From Actinomycetota bacterium (GTDB taxonomy: Bacteria; Actinomycetota; Acidimicrobiia; Acidimicrobiales; Ilumatobacteraceae), in NCBI GenBank assembly GCA_027729785.1, contig JAQCDY010000005.1:1-34770 (forward strand): a stretch of DNA of 34,770 nt, given 5' to 3'. Both the position numbers and the translations under genes were made by a program. Each line of letters opens with the position of its first letter. Within the stretch, counting starts at the first letter, position 1. Shown here piece by piece: positions 1 to 9,797 of the stretch. The notes beneath the pieces are model-generated. The model did not search any database, was not told the DNA's origin, and saw only the letters and a program-made list of their open reading frames with translations.

Positions 1-780
1 CTTGAGTGGTTGCAGACTCTCAATGGTCGGTGACCGCACGTACCAATCCATTTCTGTTTCACGCGGGACTATGTTTGGCTTCTCTCCCGAGTTGGTAAAC
101 ATTCCGTGAATCCGCTCGGTTGGCAAAATATGTTGTCTCAAAGCGGCAACATTCATGTATCCAAGGACCGCCGCATCGAGCGCGTTCTTGCCTTTGTGCG
201 GTGATACCGCGGCGTGAGCGGCAAGACCATGAAACTTGACGAGCAAGTTTTGAATCGCAATTGCATTCATCCGTGCCAGATCTGCATCGGCTGGGTGAAT
301 CATCATTGCAGCGTCAACCTTGTTGAATGCACCCTTGCGCGCCATTTCAATTTTTCCGCCGCCACCCTCTTCGGCAGGTGTGCCCATCAGACGCAAATTG
401 CCGCCGCATTGTTCGACAACACCAGCAAGGGCGACTCCAGCACCGAGACCCGCAGTAGCGATGATGTTGTGACCACATGCATGCCCGATGCCGGGTAACG
501 CGTCATATTCGCAAAGCACAGCCACCGTCGGACCATCGCCACCACGCACAGCAGAATCAAAGGCGGTCGGTAGATCAAATGCTCCACGTGTTACGGCAAC
601 TTTCGAATCAGCGATGTAATCAGTCAAAATTTTGTGAGCAAAGTGTTCTTCAAAGTTGGTTTCGGGCTTGGCGTGAATCGCCTGACTGATTTCAATCAGG
701 TCATTCGCTCTAAGGTCAATGTCGTTACAAACTGCTTGTTTAATCTCGGCGATTTTTTGTTGGTTCAGCGTCGTGGACAT
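1..780 (-). CDS. M20-family amidohydrolase/peptidase (AbgB/PM20D2-like), 3' end cut by window edge
   Basis: Not in the ORF track because it has no stop inside the window. My minus-strand translation from ATG at 780 gives MSTTLNQQKIAEIKQAV... with the M20 metal-site motif CEYDALPGIGHACGHN and ...GTPAEEGGGGK. Confidence 0.85.
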   Translation of the reverse strand, partial: MSTTLNQQKIAEIKQAVCNDIDLRANDLIEISQAIHAKPETNFEEHFAHKILTDYIADSKVAVTRGAFDLPTAFDSAVRGGDGPTVAVLCEYDALPGIGHACGHNIIATAGLGAGVALAGVVEQCGGNLRLMGTPAEEGGGGKIEMARKGAFNKVDAAMMIHPADADLARMNAIAIQNLLVKFHGLAAHAAVSPHKGKNALDAAVLGYMNVAALRQHILPTERIHGMFTNSGEKPNIVPRETEMDWYVRSPTIESLQPLK

Positions 781-796
781 ATAACCAGCATAACCT

Positions 797-1423
797 TCAC
801 CAATAAATTGAAATGGCGTCAGGGACCAGCCTAAAACTGCAATATTTGACCTCTCCGAAATCAACCGAATCAACGGTCAGTTTCGCCGCCTCAAGATCGC
901 TCACCACGTAACTCTGGCTTTGTAGATATTTCAATTGTGGATGAGGCAAATGCGATCCAGATCTGCTCAACCGGTAAGCCGTGATTCTTTGTCTCAAGCT
1001 CATTGCGTCGTCAAGCAACAAGACATCCAGTTTTCCGTCATTCGGATGTGCGCGAGGTGCCCAATCTCGCCCAGCGATGAATGAAGTATTGAATACACCG
1101 GTCATTGCTCCACGAAGCCGACTTCTACAGATAACCGCATTACCTAGAAAGCATTGACGCGATATTTTGTCGTCACCGTCAGAAAATTCAATTTCAATTG
1201 CATCAAAACGAGTCTTCAACATCTTTGCGACCTTCAAGTCAGAACCATTCAAACCCAGCGATCGAGCGATGTTTGATTTCAGAATTGCGATGCTTTGAGT
1301 CGGTAACAAGTCTCGCAATCGTTTCGTCAGGTATTGATTTGCTTGCACATCATTTTCGAGCACCAACAAGTCGGCGGGACGAGGAACTCTCTGCCCCCAA
1401 TCTTCACCCCGCTTGATTACCAT
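797..1423 (-). CDS. Diacylglycerol kinase/YegS C-terminal-domain-like protein lacking an obvious catalytic GGDGT domain
   Basis: The ORF track start at 1498 lies inside the helicase gene; ATG at 1423 overlaps the helicase stop (TGATG). C-terminal pattern HPNDGKLDVLLLDD ... GSHLPHPQLKYLQSQSYVV ... VDSVDFGEV resembles the LCB5/YegS C-terminal half. Confidence 0.55.
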   Translation of the reverse strand: MVIKRGEDWGQRVPRPADLLVLENDVQANQYLTKRLRDLLPTQSIAILKSNIARSLGLNGSDLKVAKMLKTRFDAIEIEFSDGDDKISRQCFLGNAVICRSRLRGAMTGVFNTSFIAGRDWAPRAHPNDGKLDVLLLDDAMSLRQRITAYRLSRSGSHLPHPQLKYLQSQSYVVSDLEAAKLTVDSVDFGEVKYCSFRLVPDAISIYW

Positions 1424-4032
1424 CAGCCTGAGACCGAAGATCCCTGCGACGCTGCAACGACGCCACGCAACACAGCTTGTGCCGCCTGTTCGGCACACTT
1501 GCTGGTCTGTGTCGTGGGTGCAATCAACGCAATTTGGCGCAGCAGATCCACCAACTGTTTCATCGTTCGCACGAAGTCGCCTGCAGTCAGATCGTCACTC
1601 AAAATATCAATCAGTTCGCCACCACTCGCCCACTCCAAAGTTATTTCCAACAGGCCAGGGTCAAGCGAACGATGAGGTGTCACGCCCGCTGCCTCTTCAT
1701 CATGAGAAATCTTGTCACTCAGGTCCTTGAGTTGCTTCCATTTGGTTTGTAGAGATTTCGGAATCCTCGGTTTGGGTGGCTCCTCGGCTCGTCTGAATTC
1801 AAATACAAAAACGCTCAATAGCGACGCCAACTCTGGAGGGGTCAGATCGTCGAAGATTCCTGCGCCAAGAGATTCGGCAATCACCAGATCAAGTTCATGA
1901 AATATCCTCGCCAAAGAGGTACCTTGCGCCGTCAGCGTCCACTGCGTTACATATCCGCGTCGTTCCATGAGTCGCACAAGGTCGTCGAACCGCGCACTAA
2001 CCGACTGCACAGATTTTTCAATTCGCACCTCGATCGCCTTCAACTCGTCATCAATTCGGTCAGCCGATTTCGCGGCAATCAGACGTCTGCGTAATTCAGG
2101 GTCGTTCTTTACGGGATGATCTCGTTCAGCGCGACCTCGATTTGGATGCGACTTTGTATTGATCTTGGTTCGTTGAACTCGATTTGCCACTTCTTTGATG
2201 AATCTCGGGCTAGTGCGTGGCAGTGAATCCGGGATTTTTATGTACCCGAGTTTTACGGGAGGCGAATCGAAGTCACCCGCCTGCACCTGAAATACGGCGC
2301 GACTGGCTGCAATAAGAGTGAGCTTTGTGCCACCAGCGCGTTGGGCGGTGGCGACGACTGCTGCCTTGCTATCGCGTCCCGATTTGGGAATATTGATTAG
2401 ATCACCCAACTGCAACTCGTCGATTGCGATTGCGATTTGTGTCGCGTCAGGTCGCGCATCGAATACCCGGCGATATTCATCAATGTTGCCGAACGGACTC
2501 GTGGCCTGTTCGCGCAGTCGGTCACGTTCTTTGGTGCGACGTGAGATACGGGCTTGTAGTTCAACTACATCACGACCACTTTGAAACTGAGCGAAAGATA
2601 AGTTGAGCAAATGATGGGCTTCTTGTCGCGAGTGCGTCTGGATTAAATTTGCCGCCATGTTGTAAGTCGGTCTAAACGCCGAGACCAATCGAAAAGAACG
2701 ACTCAACGCCAATGCCGCGACTGCGTCAAAACTTACGAACTGATTCCAAAGCACGAGAGCGTGCCCCACGGTGTCGATACCTCTTCGCCCAGCTCGGCCC
2801 GTCAACTGCGTATATTCAGACGCTTTCAGCGGCTGATGGTGTTCACCGGTGAACTTTGTGATTTTTTCGATCACGACAGCTCGAGCCGGCATATTCAGTC
2901 CTACTGCGAGTGTTTCTGTGGCGAATACCAGTCGAACCAAACCACGAATGAAACACTCTTCGACAATCTCTTTGAACGCCGGGACCAAGCCCGCATGATG
3001 TGCACCAATGCCCGACTCGAGTTGATTAGCAAACTTCGAGAAACTGAGAGCAGCCAGGTCATCATCGCTGAACATAGAGACACGGGCATCAATAATTTCA
3101 GAGATTTCAGCCCGTTGATCCTGATCAGTGAGACGCAAACCGGCGCGCACGCAAGATTCAGCGGCTTCGTCACATTGGTTGCGACTGAAAATGAAAACGA
3201 TCGCCGGTAGTAGGTCTTGTCGTTGCAAAAGATCCGCTACTTCGACACGATTCGGGCTGAATACTCGTGGGCGACCTCTATCTCGGCTTGCACGATACGA
3301 CCTTCGATTATCGCTCGAGCCGTCAGTGGTGCGATTTGCTGTTACTTGAAGGTCGAGCTTTGCAACCTCGGGATTTGCTGCGCCATTGACGATCGTCTCG
3401 TACATTCTGACTTCGTGACTACCCGAATCACCGACAACAAAATGATTGACCAATTCAACGGGTCTTTTCTCTTCGACTACCGGCAGAGTACGACCCCTAA
3501 CTGTGCTCAGCCATTCGGTTACTTCGGTCGCATTGGACACGGTCGCCGAGAGGCAAACCAATTGAACCGTCGGGTCGAGATGAATGATCACTTCTTCCCA
3601 AACTGGTCCGCGATAGGCATCTTGCAGAAAGTGCACCTCATCTAAGACAACGACTGCAAGATCATCTAAAGCTTCAGATCTGGCATAAATCATGTTTCGC
3701 AAAACTTCTGTTGTCATGACCAAAATTGGCGCATTCGAATTGACGCTGTTATCACCAGTCAGCAAACCAACATCACTTCTTCCGTAATGGGCGACCAAGT
3801 CGTTGAATTTCTGATTCGAAAGAGCCTTGATTGGTGCGGTGTAGAACGCCCGCTTTCCTTGCTGACGCGCTGCTTCGATTGCGTATTCGGCAACAAGTGT
3901 CTTGCCAGAACCTGTCGGCGCGGCGACCAAAACTGAATCGCCTCGGTCTAATGCATCAAGTGCTTCTATTTGAAATTGGTCGAGACCAAAGTTGTATCTC
4001 GAAATCAGCGATTCACGACTCGGTCTAGGCAT
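1423..4032 (-). CDS. helY: DEAD/DEAH-box RNA helicase, Ski2/Mtr4-like, HelY family
   Basis: APTGSGKT, DEVHFLQD, SATVSN, GIGAHHAGLVPAFKEIVEECF, ATETLAVGLNMPAR, QLTGRAGRRGID; sits next to tatC as in other actinobacteria. Confidence 0.93.
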   Translation of the reverse strand: MPRPSRESLISRYNFGLDQFQIEALDALDRGDSVLVAAPTGSGKTLVAEYAIEAARQQGKRAFYTAPIKALSNQKFNDLVAHYGRSDVGLLTGDNSVNSNAPILVMTTEVLRNMIYARSEALDDLAVVVLDEVHFLQDAYRGPVWEEVIIHLDPTVQLVCLSATVSNATEVTEWLSTVRGRTLPVVEEKRPVELVNHFVVGDSGSHEVRMYETIVNGAANPEVAKLDLQVTANRTTDGSSDNRRSYRASRDRGRPRVFSPNRVEVADLLQRQDLLPAIVFIFSRNQCDEAAESCVRAGLRLTDQDQRAEISEIIDARVSMFSDDDLAALSFSKFANQLESGIGAHHAGLVPAFKEIVEECFIRGLVRLVFATETLAVGLNMPARAVVIEKITKFTGEHHQPLKASEYTQLTGRAGRRGIDTVGHALVLWNQFVSFDAVAALALSRSFRLVSAFRPTYNMAANLIQTHSRQEAHHLLNLSFAQFQSGRDVVELQARISRRTKERDRLREQATSPFGNIDEYRRVFDARPDATQIAIAIDELQLGDLINIPKSGRDSKAAVVATAQRAGGTKLTLIAASRAVFQVQAGDFDSPPVKLGYIKIPDSLPRTSPRFIKEVANRVQRTKINTKSHPNRGRAERDHPVKNDPELRRRLIAAKSADRIDDELKAIEVRIEKSVQSVSARFDDLVRLMERRGYVTQWTLTAQGTSLARIFHELDLVIAESLGAGIFDDLTPPELASLLSVFVFEFRRAEEPPKPRIPKSLQTKWKQLKDLSDKISHDEEAAGVTPHRSLDPGLLEITLEWASGGELIDILSDDLTAGDFVRTMKQLVDLLRQIALIAPTTQTSKCAEQAAQAVLRGVVAASQGSSVSG

Positions 4033-4049
4033 CGAGCAGGTCGCGAGTC

Positions 4050-4823
4050 TTAGTCAGCTTGGCGAGTGCGTTTACGAATCGCAAGGAAGCCTACGAGAAT
4101 TGCAACGAAGTACAGCAACGTCAACGGCAAGCCGAGTGCCATCAGCGTGATCGGGTCACCGCTCGGGGTGATGATCGCCGCGGTGAAGAAAATTGCGACT
4201 ATCGCGATACGCCACTGTTTGAGCAACGTCTTGGGCGTCAAGACGCCAGCGAGTTGCAAAAATACAATCAATAAGGGTGTAAGGAAACCAACGCCAAAGG
4301 CCAAGATCATCAAAGTAACAAGACTCACATATTTTGTAATTTGAAAAGCCTGATTGACATCGGTGCCTGACCAAGAAATTAGAAACTCAAGCGCGCGTGA
4401 CAGCGTCCAATATGCGAGCGCACATCCCGATGCGAAGAGAATTACTGAGGACGCGATAAATGGGATCGTGTACTTTTTCTCTTTGCTGCTCAGCGCGGGC
4501 ACTATGAACCGCCAAATTTGCCACAACAACACGGGCAGAGCAAGTATCAACCCTCCATATCCCGCAATTTTCATCCGTGCAGAGAGGCCGTCTAGCGGTC
4601 CGAGTGCAAAAAGCGAACCATCACAGTTGAAGTCAGATCTTTCGGCGCATAAGTTGCGGTAAGGGCGGGTCAGAAATTTCAAAACTGGGTCGTAAAACGC
4701 GAGTATCGCAGCCGCACCAAGTGCGACAGCCAAGATGGAACGAATCAAACGCATGCGCAACTCACCCAGATGATCACCCAAAGACATCGTTGAAGTTCCA
4801 GATGCAGAGGAACGAAACCCCAT
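4050..4823 (-). CDS. tatC: Sec-independent protein translocase TatC
   Basis: MSLGDHLGELRMRLIRSILAVALG, multiple TM segments, FGVGFLTPLLIVFLQLAGV; TAATG overlap with the upstream tatB. Confidence 0.95.
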   Translation of the reverse strand: MGFRSSASGTSTMSLGDHLGELRMRLIRSILAVALGAAAILAFYDPVLKFLTRPYRNLCAERSDFNCDGSLFALGPLDGLSARMKIAGYGGLILALPVLLWQIWRFIVPALSSKEKKYTIPFIASSVILFASGCALAYWTLSRALEFLISWSGTDVNQAFQITKYVSLVTLMILAFGVGFLTPLLIVFLQLAGVLTPKTLLKQWRIAIVAIFFTAAIITPSGDPITLMALGLPLTLLYFVAILVGFLAIRKRTRQAD

Positions 4824-5269
4824 TACGAGACGTCGTCCAATACATGCGTCGAGGTGGTCTCTGCGGCTATTTCAATGTCTGCATCACTCGCTTCAGACTG
4901 AGCAATCTCTTCTGCACTGGCTTGATATAAAACGACCGGAATTTCACTGGATTTGGGCGGTGCACTTTCAGCGTCAGTTTGTGCGCTGTACGGCACGAAA
5001 TTCGGCGTAACGGTATCTTTGGCCACTGAATGAAGATCATTTGCCGTATCTGTGAACAGCGATTTCATTGAATTTGTCGTCTTCATCATCTCTTTGACTG
5101 GTTCATCCATCACTTTTCGAAGATCCGATTGCACACCAGAAGACATGCGCTTCAATTCGCCGTACAAACGACCTACGCGGCGAATGGCATCCGGCAGCTT
5201 TTCTGGACCCAACACGACGAGACCAATAATTAGCAAGAACATGATCTCGCTGCCAGTCAAGTTGAACAT
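4823..5269 (-). CDS. tatB: Twin-arginine translocase TatA/TatB-type subunit (TatB-like)
   Basis: MFNLTGSEIMFLLIIGLVVLGPEKLPDAIRRVGRLYGELKRM: N-terminal TM plus LGPEKLPD and amphipathic helix. The track start at 5275 is TTG; ATG at 5269 is preferred. Confidence 0.88.
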   Translation of the reverse strand: MFNLTGSEIMFLLIIGLVVLGPEKLPDAIRRVGRLYGELKRMSSGVQSDLRKVMDEPVKEMMKTTNSMKSLFTDTANDLHSVAKDTVTPNFVPYSAQTDAESAPPKSSEIPVVLYQASAEEIAQSEASDADIEIAAETTSTHVLDDVS

Positions 5270-5308
5270 GGTCAAAGTCTAGGAGAACAGTTCTCGTATC
5301 ATCGGAGT

Positions 5309-6037
5309 GTGCAACAACGCCTGCCGTCGCTCTATGACAAGCCAATAATGTTTGCCCATCGCGGGGCGAGCGCGCATGCTGTCGAAAATACTCGCGAGTC
5401 GTTTCAACTGGCTCTGAAACTTGGTGCGACGGGTTTGGAGACTGATTGCTGGGTCACGCTGGACGCCCAGGTCGTACTCGATCATGACGGCGTGGTCAAA
5501 GGTGGCATACTTTCGAAATTGCGTCCGAAGAAAATATCTGAAGTTGCAAGCAGCGAACTTCCAAACTCGATTCCTAGTTACGACCAGCTACTTCGCTTAT
5601 CTCCCGACGAGGTCTCAATTTCGATTGATGTTTGCGATACTCGGGCGATGCCACTTATTGCTGGATCGACGAGCGACAAAGACAATCCTGGTCGAATTTA
5701 CATCTGCCATCCAGATATCAGGGTGTTGGAATCTTGGAAAGTCCTCTACCCTGCATTTCGCTACGTCAATTCGATTCGACTGAGCAAAATAGTTGAAGGT
5801 CCAGAACGGCGGTGCGCAGACTTGGCCAAATTTAAAATCGACGTGTTGAACATGCATCACACAGATTGGAATGGCGGTCTGGTTTCTTTGGCCCATCGTT
5901 TCAACATTGCTGCGTTCAGTTGGGACTTGCAACACGATGAACAGCTACAAACGGCATTTTTGATGGGCGTTGACGCGGTCTACAGTGACTGGCCCGATCG
6001 TATGACCGACGCATTCAACAAAACGTTGATGAGTTAG
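5309..6037 (+). CDS. Glycerophosphodiester phosphodiesterase (GDPD) family protein
   Basis: MFAHRGASAHAVENTRESFQLALKLGATGLETDCWVTLDAQVVLDHDG is a canonical GDPD N-terminus; C-terminal GVDAVYSDWPDRM. Start may be GTG 5309 or ATG 5348. Confidence 0.88.
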   Translation: MQQRLPSLYDKPIMFAHRGASAHAVENTRESFQLALKLGATGLETDCWVTLDAQVVLDHDGVVKGGILSKLRPKKISEVASSELPNSIPSYDQLLRLSPDEVSISIDVCDTRAMPLIAGSTSDKDNPGRIYICHPDIRVLESWKVLYPAFRYVNSIRLSKIVEGPERRCADLAKFKIDVLNMHHTDWNGGLVSLAHRFNIAAFSWDLQHDEQLQTAFLMGVDAVYSDWPDRMTDAFNKTLMS

Positions 6038-6043
6038 AGGTTT

Positions 6044-6682
6044 TTACAGGCCCTTTGCCGAGCCGAGCGGCCAAATCAAAGCAAACGCCTGCCCGATGAT
6101 CAGGTCCTGATTAATCGCACCAAACATCCGACTGTCAAAAGACTGAGGTCGATTGTCTCCCATCAAAAAAACTTCATCAGCCGCGAGTGTGGTCTCGATC
6201 ATTTCGACAACTCCACATCTTTCGCCCAAGTCACTTTGTGTTGAGTCTCGTTTCGGCAAATATGGTTCAGGCAAAGCCATTCCATTGATCAGCACCACAC
6301 AATCTTTGATCGCAATGGTTTCACCACCCAGTCCAATCACGCGTTTAATCAAGTCATCGTGTTCAACTTCTGATCCGTTCATCAGCGCCCTGTCGAACAC
6401 GACGACATCCCCGCGTTCAATATCTCCCAGGCGATATGCGAGTTTGTTGACCAAAACCCTGTTGTCGGAGAACATCGTCGTCTCCATGCTCGGACCCGCG
6501 ATGTAATACTGTTGCACCAAAAAAATACGCAACAACATGGCGACCATCAATGCGATGCCGACCACCGCAACCCATTCGACGAGTTGCTTAAAAGCCTGCG
6601 ATTTTCGGCGCTGCGTCTTGTCTATTTGGCTATCTGACACGCAAACATCGTAGTGCTCGTCAATTTCTTTAAAGTGATGCAA
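6044..6682 (-). CDS. lepB: Signal peptidase I
   Basis: N-terminal TM, catalytic Ser motif AGPSMETTM, catalytic Lys region [15 protein letters not shown], and [14 protein letters not shown]. 5' end overlaps the pafA 3' end by 14 nt. Confidence 0.93.
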   Translation of the reverse strand: MHHFKEIDEHYDVCVSDSQIDKTQRRKSQAFKQLVEWVAVVGIALMVAMLLRIFLVQQYYIAGPSMETTMFSDNRVLVNKLAYRLGDIERGDVVVFDRALMNGSEVEHDDLIKRVIGLGGETIAIKDCVVLINGMALPEPYLPKRDSTQSDLGERCGVVEMIETTLAADEVFLMGDNRPQSFDSRMFGAINQDLIIGQAFALIWPLGSAKGL

Positions 6683-8033
6683 TCAATTTGTCGACTCGCT
6701 CGTCTTTGCTTTTGAAAGGATCCTTGCACAGCACTGTGCGCTGAGTCTGATCATTTAGTTTCAAATGCACCCAATCCACGGTGTAGTCACGTTTGCGTTC
6801 CTTCGCCCGTTTGATGAAATCGCCACGCAACTTGGCCCTTGTTGACTGCGGGGCTTGATCTCGGGCGATCTCAATATCTTGATCATTGCAAAGTCGATCT
6901 ACCAGTCCGTTCTGCTGCAATTTATAAAAAAGTCCGCGGTTACGACAGATGTCGTGATATTGCAAATCCACCAATTGAACTCGTGAGTCATCAAGCGCCA
7001 AACCATGTCGATTACGAAACGCGTCGATCAAATGGTATTTGATGACCCAGTCGACCTCTCGATTCAGTTTCAATGGATCATTTTCAATCGTTGAGATGCA
7101 ATGCTCCCACATTTCAAGTGCCTTCATCTCTTCACTGGAGAACTTCCCAGTGTCGGCGTACTTCAGCGCACGATCCAGAAGTTCACGCTGCACATCGAGC
7201 GCGGACAATTCTCGACCTGACGCAAGCCTTATTTTTTTGCGACAAGTGATGTCATGACTAATTTCTCTGATCGCTCTCGTCTGATTTTCCAGGGTCAGAT
7301 CACGCAGGACGAAATTCGGGTCCTCCATCATTCGTAAAATGCACGCTGTCGAGCCGACCTTGACGAAATTCGAATATTCACTCATATTTGAGTCTCCGAC
7401 GATCACATGCAGGCGCCTGTACTTTTCTGCGTCGGCATGCGGCTCGTCACGCGTATTGATGATCGGCCGGCTTCTCGTCGTTGCCGAACTCAGGCCTTCC
7501 CAGATGTGTTCTGCCCGCTGCGCAATCGAATAGATCGGACCTCGTGCAGTTTGCAATACCTTGCCCGAACCGGTAAAAATTTGACGCGTCACCAAAAAAG
7601 GAATCAGAACTTGCGAATATTTCTCGATTTCGTCGCTTCGCGAAGTCAGATAGTTCTCGTGACAGCCGTAGCTATTGCCTGCAGAATCGGTGTTATTTTT
7701 AAATAAATAGATCGTCCCTCGTATGCCTTCGTCGCGCAATCGCTGTTCTGCCCCAACGAGCAGATCTTCAAGAATTCGTTCGCCAGCCTTGTCGTGCACG
7801 ACGACCTCATGTATCGAGTCGCACTCAGGTGTCGCATATTCCGGGTGTGATCCGACGTCTAAATAAAGTCGGGCTCCATTCTCGAGAAAGACATTCGAGC
7901 TACGACCCCAACTTACGACTTTGCGAAATAAATATCTGGCCACCTCGTCTGGGCTCAACCTTCTCTGACCTCGAAGCGTGCAAGTCACGCCGTATTCGTT
8001 CTCTAATCCGAATATCCGCCGATCCATATTCAA
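6669..8033 (-). CDS. pafA: Pup--protein ligase PafA
   Basis: [15 protein letters not shown]...; [39 protein letters not shown]; typical PafA/Dop carboxylate-amine ligase fold sequence next to prcAB. Confidence 0.96.
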   Translation of the reverse strand: MNMDRRIFGLENEYGVTCTLRGQRRLSPDEVARYLFRKVVSWGRSSNVFLENGARLYLDVGSHPEYATPECDSIHEVVVHDKAGERILEDLLVGAEQRLRDEGIRGTIYLFKNNTDSAGNSYGCHENYLTSRSDEIEKYSQVLIPFLVTRQIFTGSGKVLQTARGPIYSIAQRAEHIWEGLSSATTRSRPIINTRDEPHADAEKYRRLHVIVGDSNMSEYSNFVKVGSTACILRMMEDPNFVLRDLTLENQTRAIREISHDITCRKKIRLASGRELSALDVQRELLDRALKYADTGKFSSEEMKALEMWEHCISTIENDPLKLNREVDWVIKYHLIDAFRNRHGLALDDSRVQLVDLQYHDICRNRGLFYKLQQNGLVDRLCNDQDIEIARDQAPQSTRAKLRGDFIKRAKERKRDYTVDWVHLKLNDQTQRTVLCKDPFKSKDERVDKLIASL

Positions 8034-8068
8034 AACCTAGTCATTTCTGGCCGACTGCGCTAAACGGT

Positions 8069-8746
8069 CTAGCCGATGATCGCCTTAATCTCCGGGTCTT
8101 CAACACGCCGGAAACAGCGCCTGCGACCATTGCGTTCTAGCAAAGCAACTTCGAGTTCATCGTGATTCAATTTTCGCTCCGTTCCAGAGAGAGCCAAAAT
8201 CGCCACTGCGACGGCTTCTTTGATCGACATCTGAGATTTATATTCGGCTTTGAGTCGGGTCAGAACCGCTTCGCTGTCTCCACCTAACACCGAAAAATTA
8301 TGTTCATCTAACACAGTGCCGTCATACAGCACGTGAAAAAGTCTGTCGGATGATGCGTCACCGCCAATTTCGGCGACCAATAGTTCAACTTCCATCGGTT
8401 TTGGTCCTTCACTAAACATTTGACTCAAGATCTGCGAATATTGATTGGCCAAACTACGAGCATCCACGTCCTGCCTCGAAAACTGATAGCCCTTGAGGTC
8501 TGCGGTCCGCACGCCAGCAACGCGAAGTTGATCAAATTCGTTGTATTTGCCGACACCTGCGAAGGCAATTCGATCATAAATTTCACTGATCTTGTACAAA
8601 GTCGTGGAAGGATTTTCTGAAATGATCGCAATGCCATTTTCGTATTGCAAAGCCACAAGCGTGCGACCGCGGGCGATGCCTTTTCGGGCGTAGTCAGCCC
8701 GATCTTTCATGAATTGTTCTGGTGGAACGTAGTAGGGCATGCTCAT
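8069..8746 (-). CDS. prcA: 20S proteasome alpha subunit
   Basis: MPYYVPPEQFMKDRADYARKGIARGRTLVALQYENGIAIISENPS... actinobacterial PrcA; ATGA overlap with prcB. Confidence 0.96.
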   Translation of the reverse strand: MSMPYYVPPEQFMKDRADYARKGIARGRTLVALQYENGIAIISENPSTTLYKISEIYDRIAFAGVGKYNEFDQLRVAGVRTADLKGYQFSRQDVDARSLANQYSQILSQMFSEGPKPMEVELLVAEIGGDASSDRLFHVLYDGTVLDEHNFSVLGGDSEAVLTRLKAEYKSQMSIKEAVAVAILALSGTERKLNHDELEVALLERNGRRRCFRRVEDPEIKAIIG

Positions 8747-9528
8747 CGCGATCCAACTTCTTTGGCGATCTCACCATAGATCTGACTCAACTTCTCGTCA
8801 GAGATTGCGCTCCATCCATCTTTGGTGATTGAAGCCACGACCGGATAAATGCCTCGCAAGGTGTCGGGACCTCCTGTGGCCGAGTCTGCATCTGATGCTT
8901 CCCACAACGCCTTGGCGCAAAGTTTCACCGCGTCGTCAACTGCCAAATCACGTCGCCAGGCAACTCGCATCACGGTGCTGGCATGCAGCATTCCCGAGCC
9001 CGTGGCGACAAAATCTTTCTCTTCATACCGACCACCAGTGACGTCATAGTCCCACAATCTGCCAGATTTAGACGACGGATCAAATCCGGCGAAAATCGGC
9101 ACTACCACGAGACCTTGCATTGCTGCCGGCAAGTTGCTGCGGACAAACATCGACAATTGATTCGCTTTGCCTTCGAGAGAAAGAATCTGGCCTTCAACTT
9201 TTTCGTAGTGCTCTAGTTGCAATTGAAAAAGTTTGATCATCTCCATGGCTGGTCCGGCTGCGCCCGCGATTGCTACACCGCTGAAATCATCCGCCGAAAC
9301 GACCTTTTCCATGCTGCGATGACTAATCAGGTTGCCCGATGTGGCGCGACGATCTCCCGCCATGACCACCCCACCCGAACAACGCATCGCCACGCAAGTC
9401 GTGGCGTGTGGAATGTCTAAATCATTTTCGTCCGAGTGTGATGCAAACGGCGACAATCCGACTCGTTTGAGTAATTCTCCAAAATTTGCACCTGGGTCAG
9501 AACCAGCAGCGAACATCGGCATAGCCAT
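8743..9528 (-). CDS. prcB: 20S proteasome beta subunit with N-terminal propeptide
   Basis: Propeptide then HATTCVAMRCSGGVVMAGDRRATSGNLISHRSMEKV, the beta-type Ntn hydrolase start; FVATGSGMLHASTVM. Confidence 0.96.
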   Translation of the reverse strand: MAMPMFAAGSDPGANFGELLKRVGLSPFASHSDENDLDIPHATTCVAMRCSGGVVMAGDRRATSGNLISHRSMEKVVSADDFSGVAIAGAAGPAMEMIKLFQLQLEHYEKVEGQILSLEGKANQLSMFVRSNLPAAMQGLVVVPIFAGFDPSSKSGRLWDYDVTGGRYEEKDFVATGSGMLHASTVMRVAWRRDLAVDDAVKLCAKALWEASDADSATGGPDTLRGIYPVVASITKDGWSAISDEKLSQIYGEIAKEVGSR

Positions 9529-9543
9529 ATTTTTAGGATACGG

Positions 9544-9738
9544 CTATTGGCCGCCTTTCTGCACGTAACTCTTTACGAAGTCCTCGGCGTTTGACTCAAG
9601 AACTTCGTCGATCTCATCAAGCAGATCGTCTAAATCGGCCTTCAGTTTTTCGCCCTTGGGTGCCACCTTCGTCTCGACAACGACTTCATCTTTTATTCGA
9701 TCAGTATTTGATTTTTGCTTACGGGTTCTTTCAGCCAT
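9544..9738 (-). CDS. pup: Prokaryotic ubiquitin-like protein Pup
   Basis: MAERTRKQKSNTDRIKDEVVVETKVAPKGEKLKADLDDLLDEIDEVLESNAEDFVKSYVQKGGQ: 64 aa ending in GGQ. The track start at 9801 is too far upstream. Confidence 0.97.
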   Translation of the reverse strand: MAERTRKQKSNTDRIKDEVVVETKVAPKGEKLKADLDDLLDEIDEVLESNAEDFVKSYVQKGGQ

Positions 9739-9797
9739 ATGCGCACGATAGCCAAAAAAACTACCGAAGTAAACCTTTGCCAATGAGCCAGAAAGGC

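Noticed and set aside
2761-3645. Plus-strand ORFs of 149 and 142 aa
   Set aside because: Antisense to the helY helicase; shadow frames.
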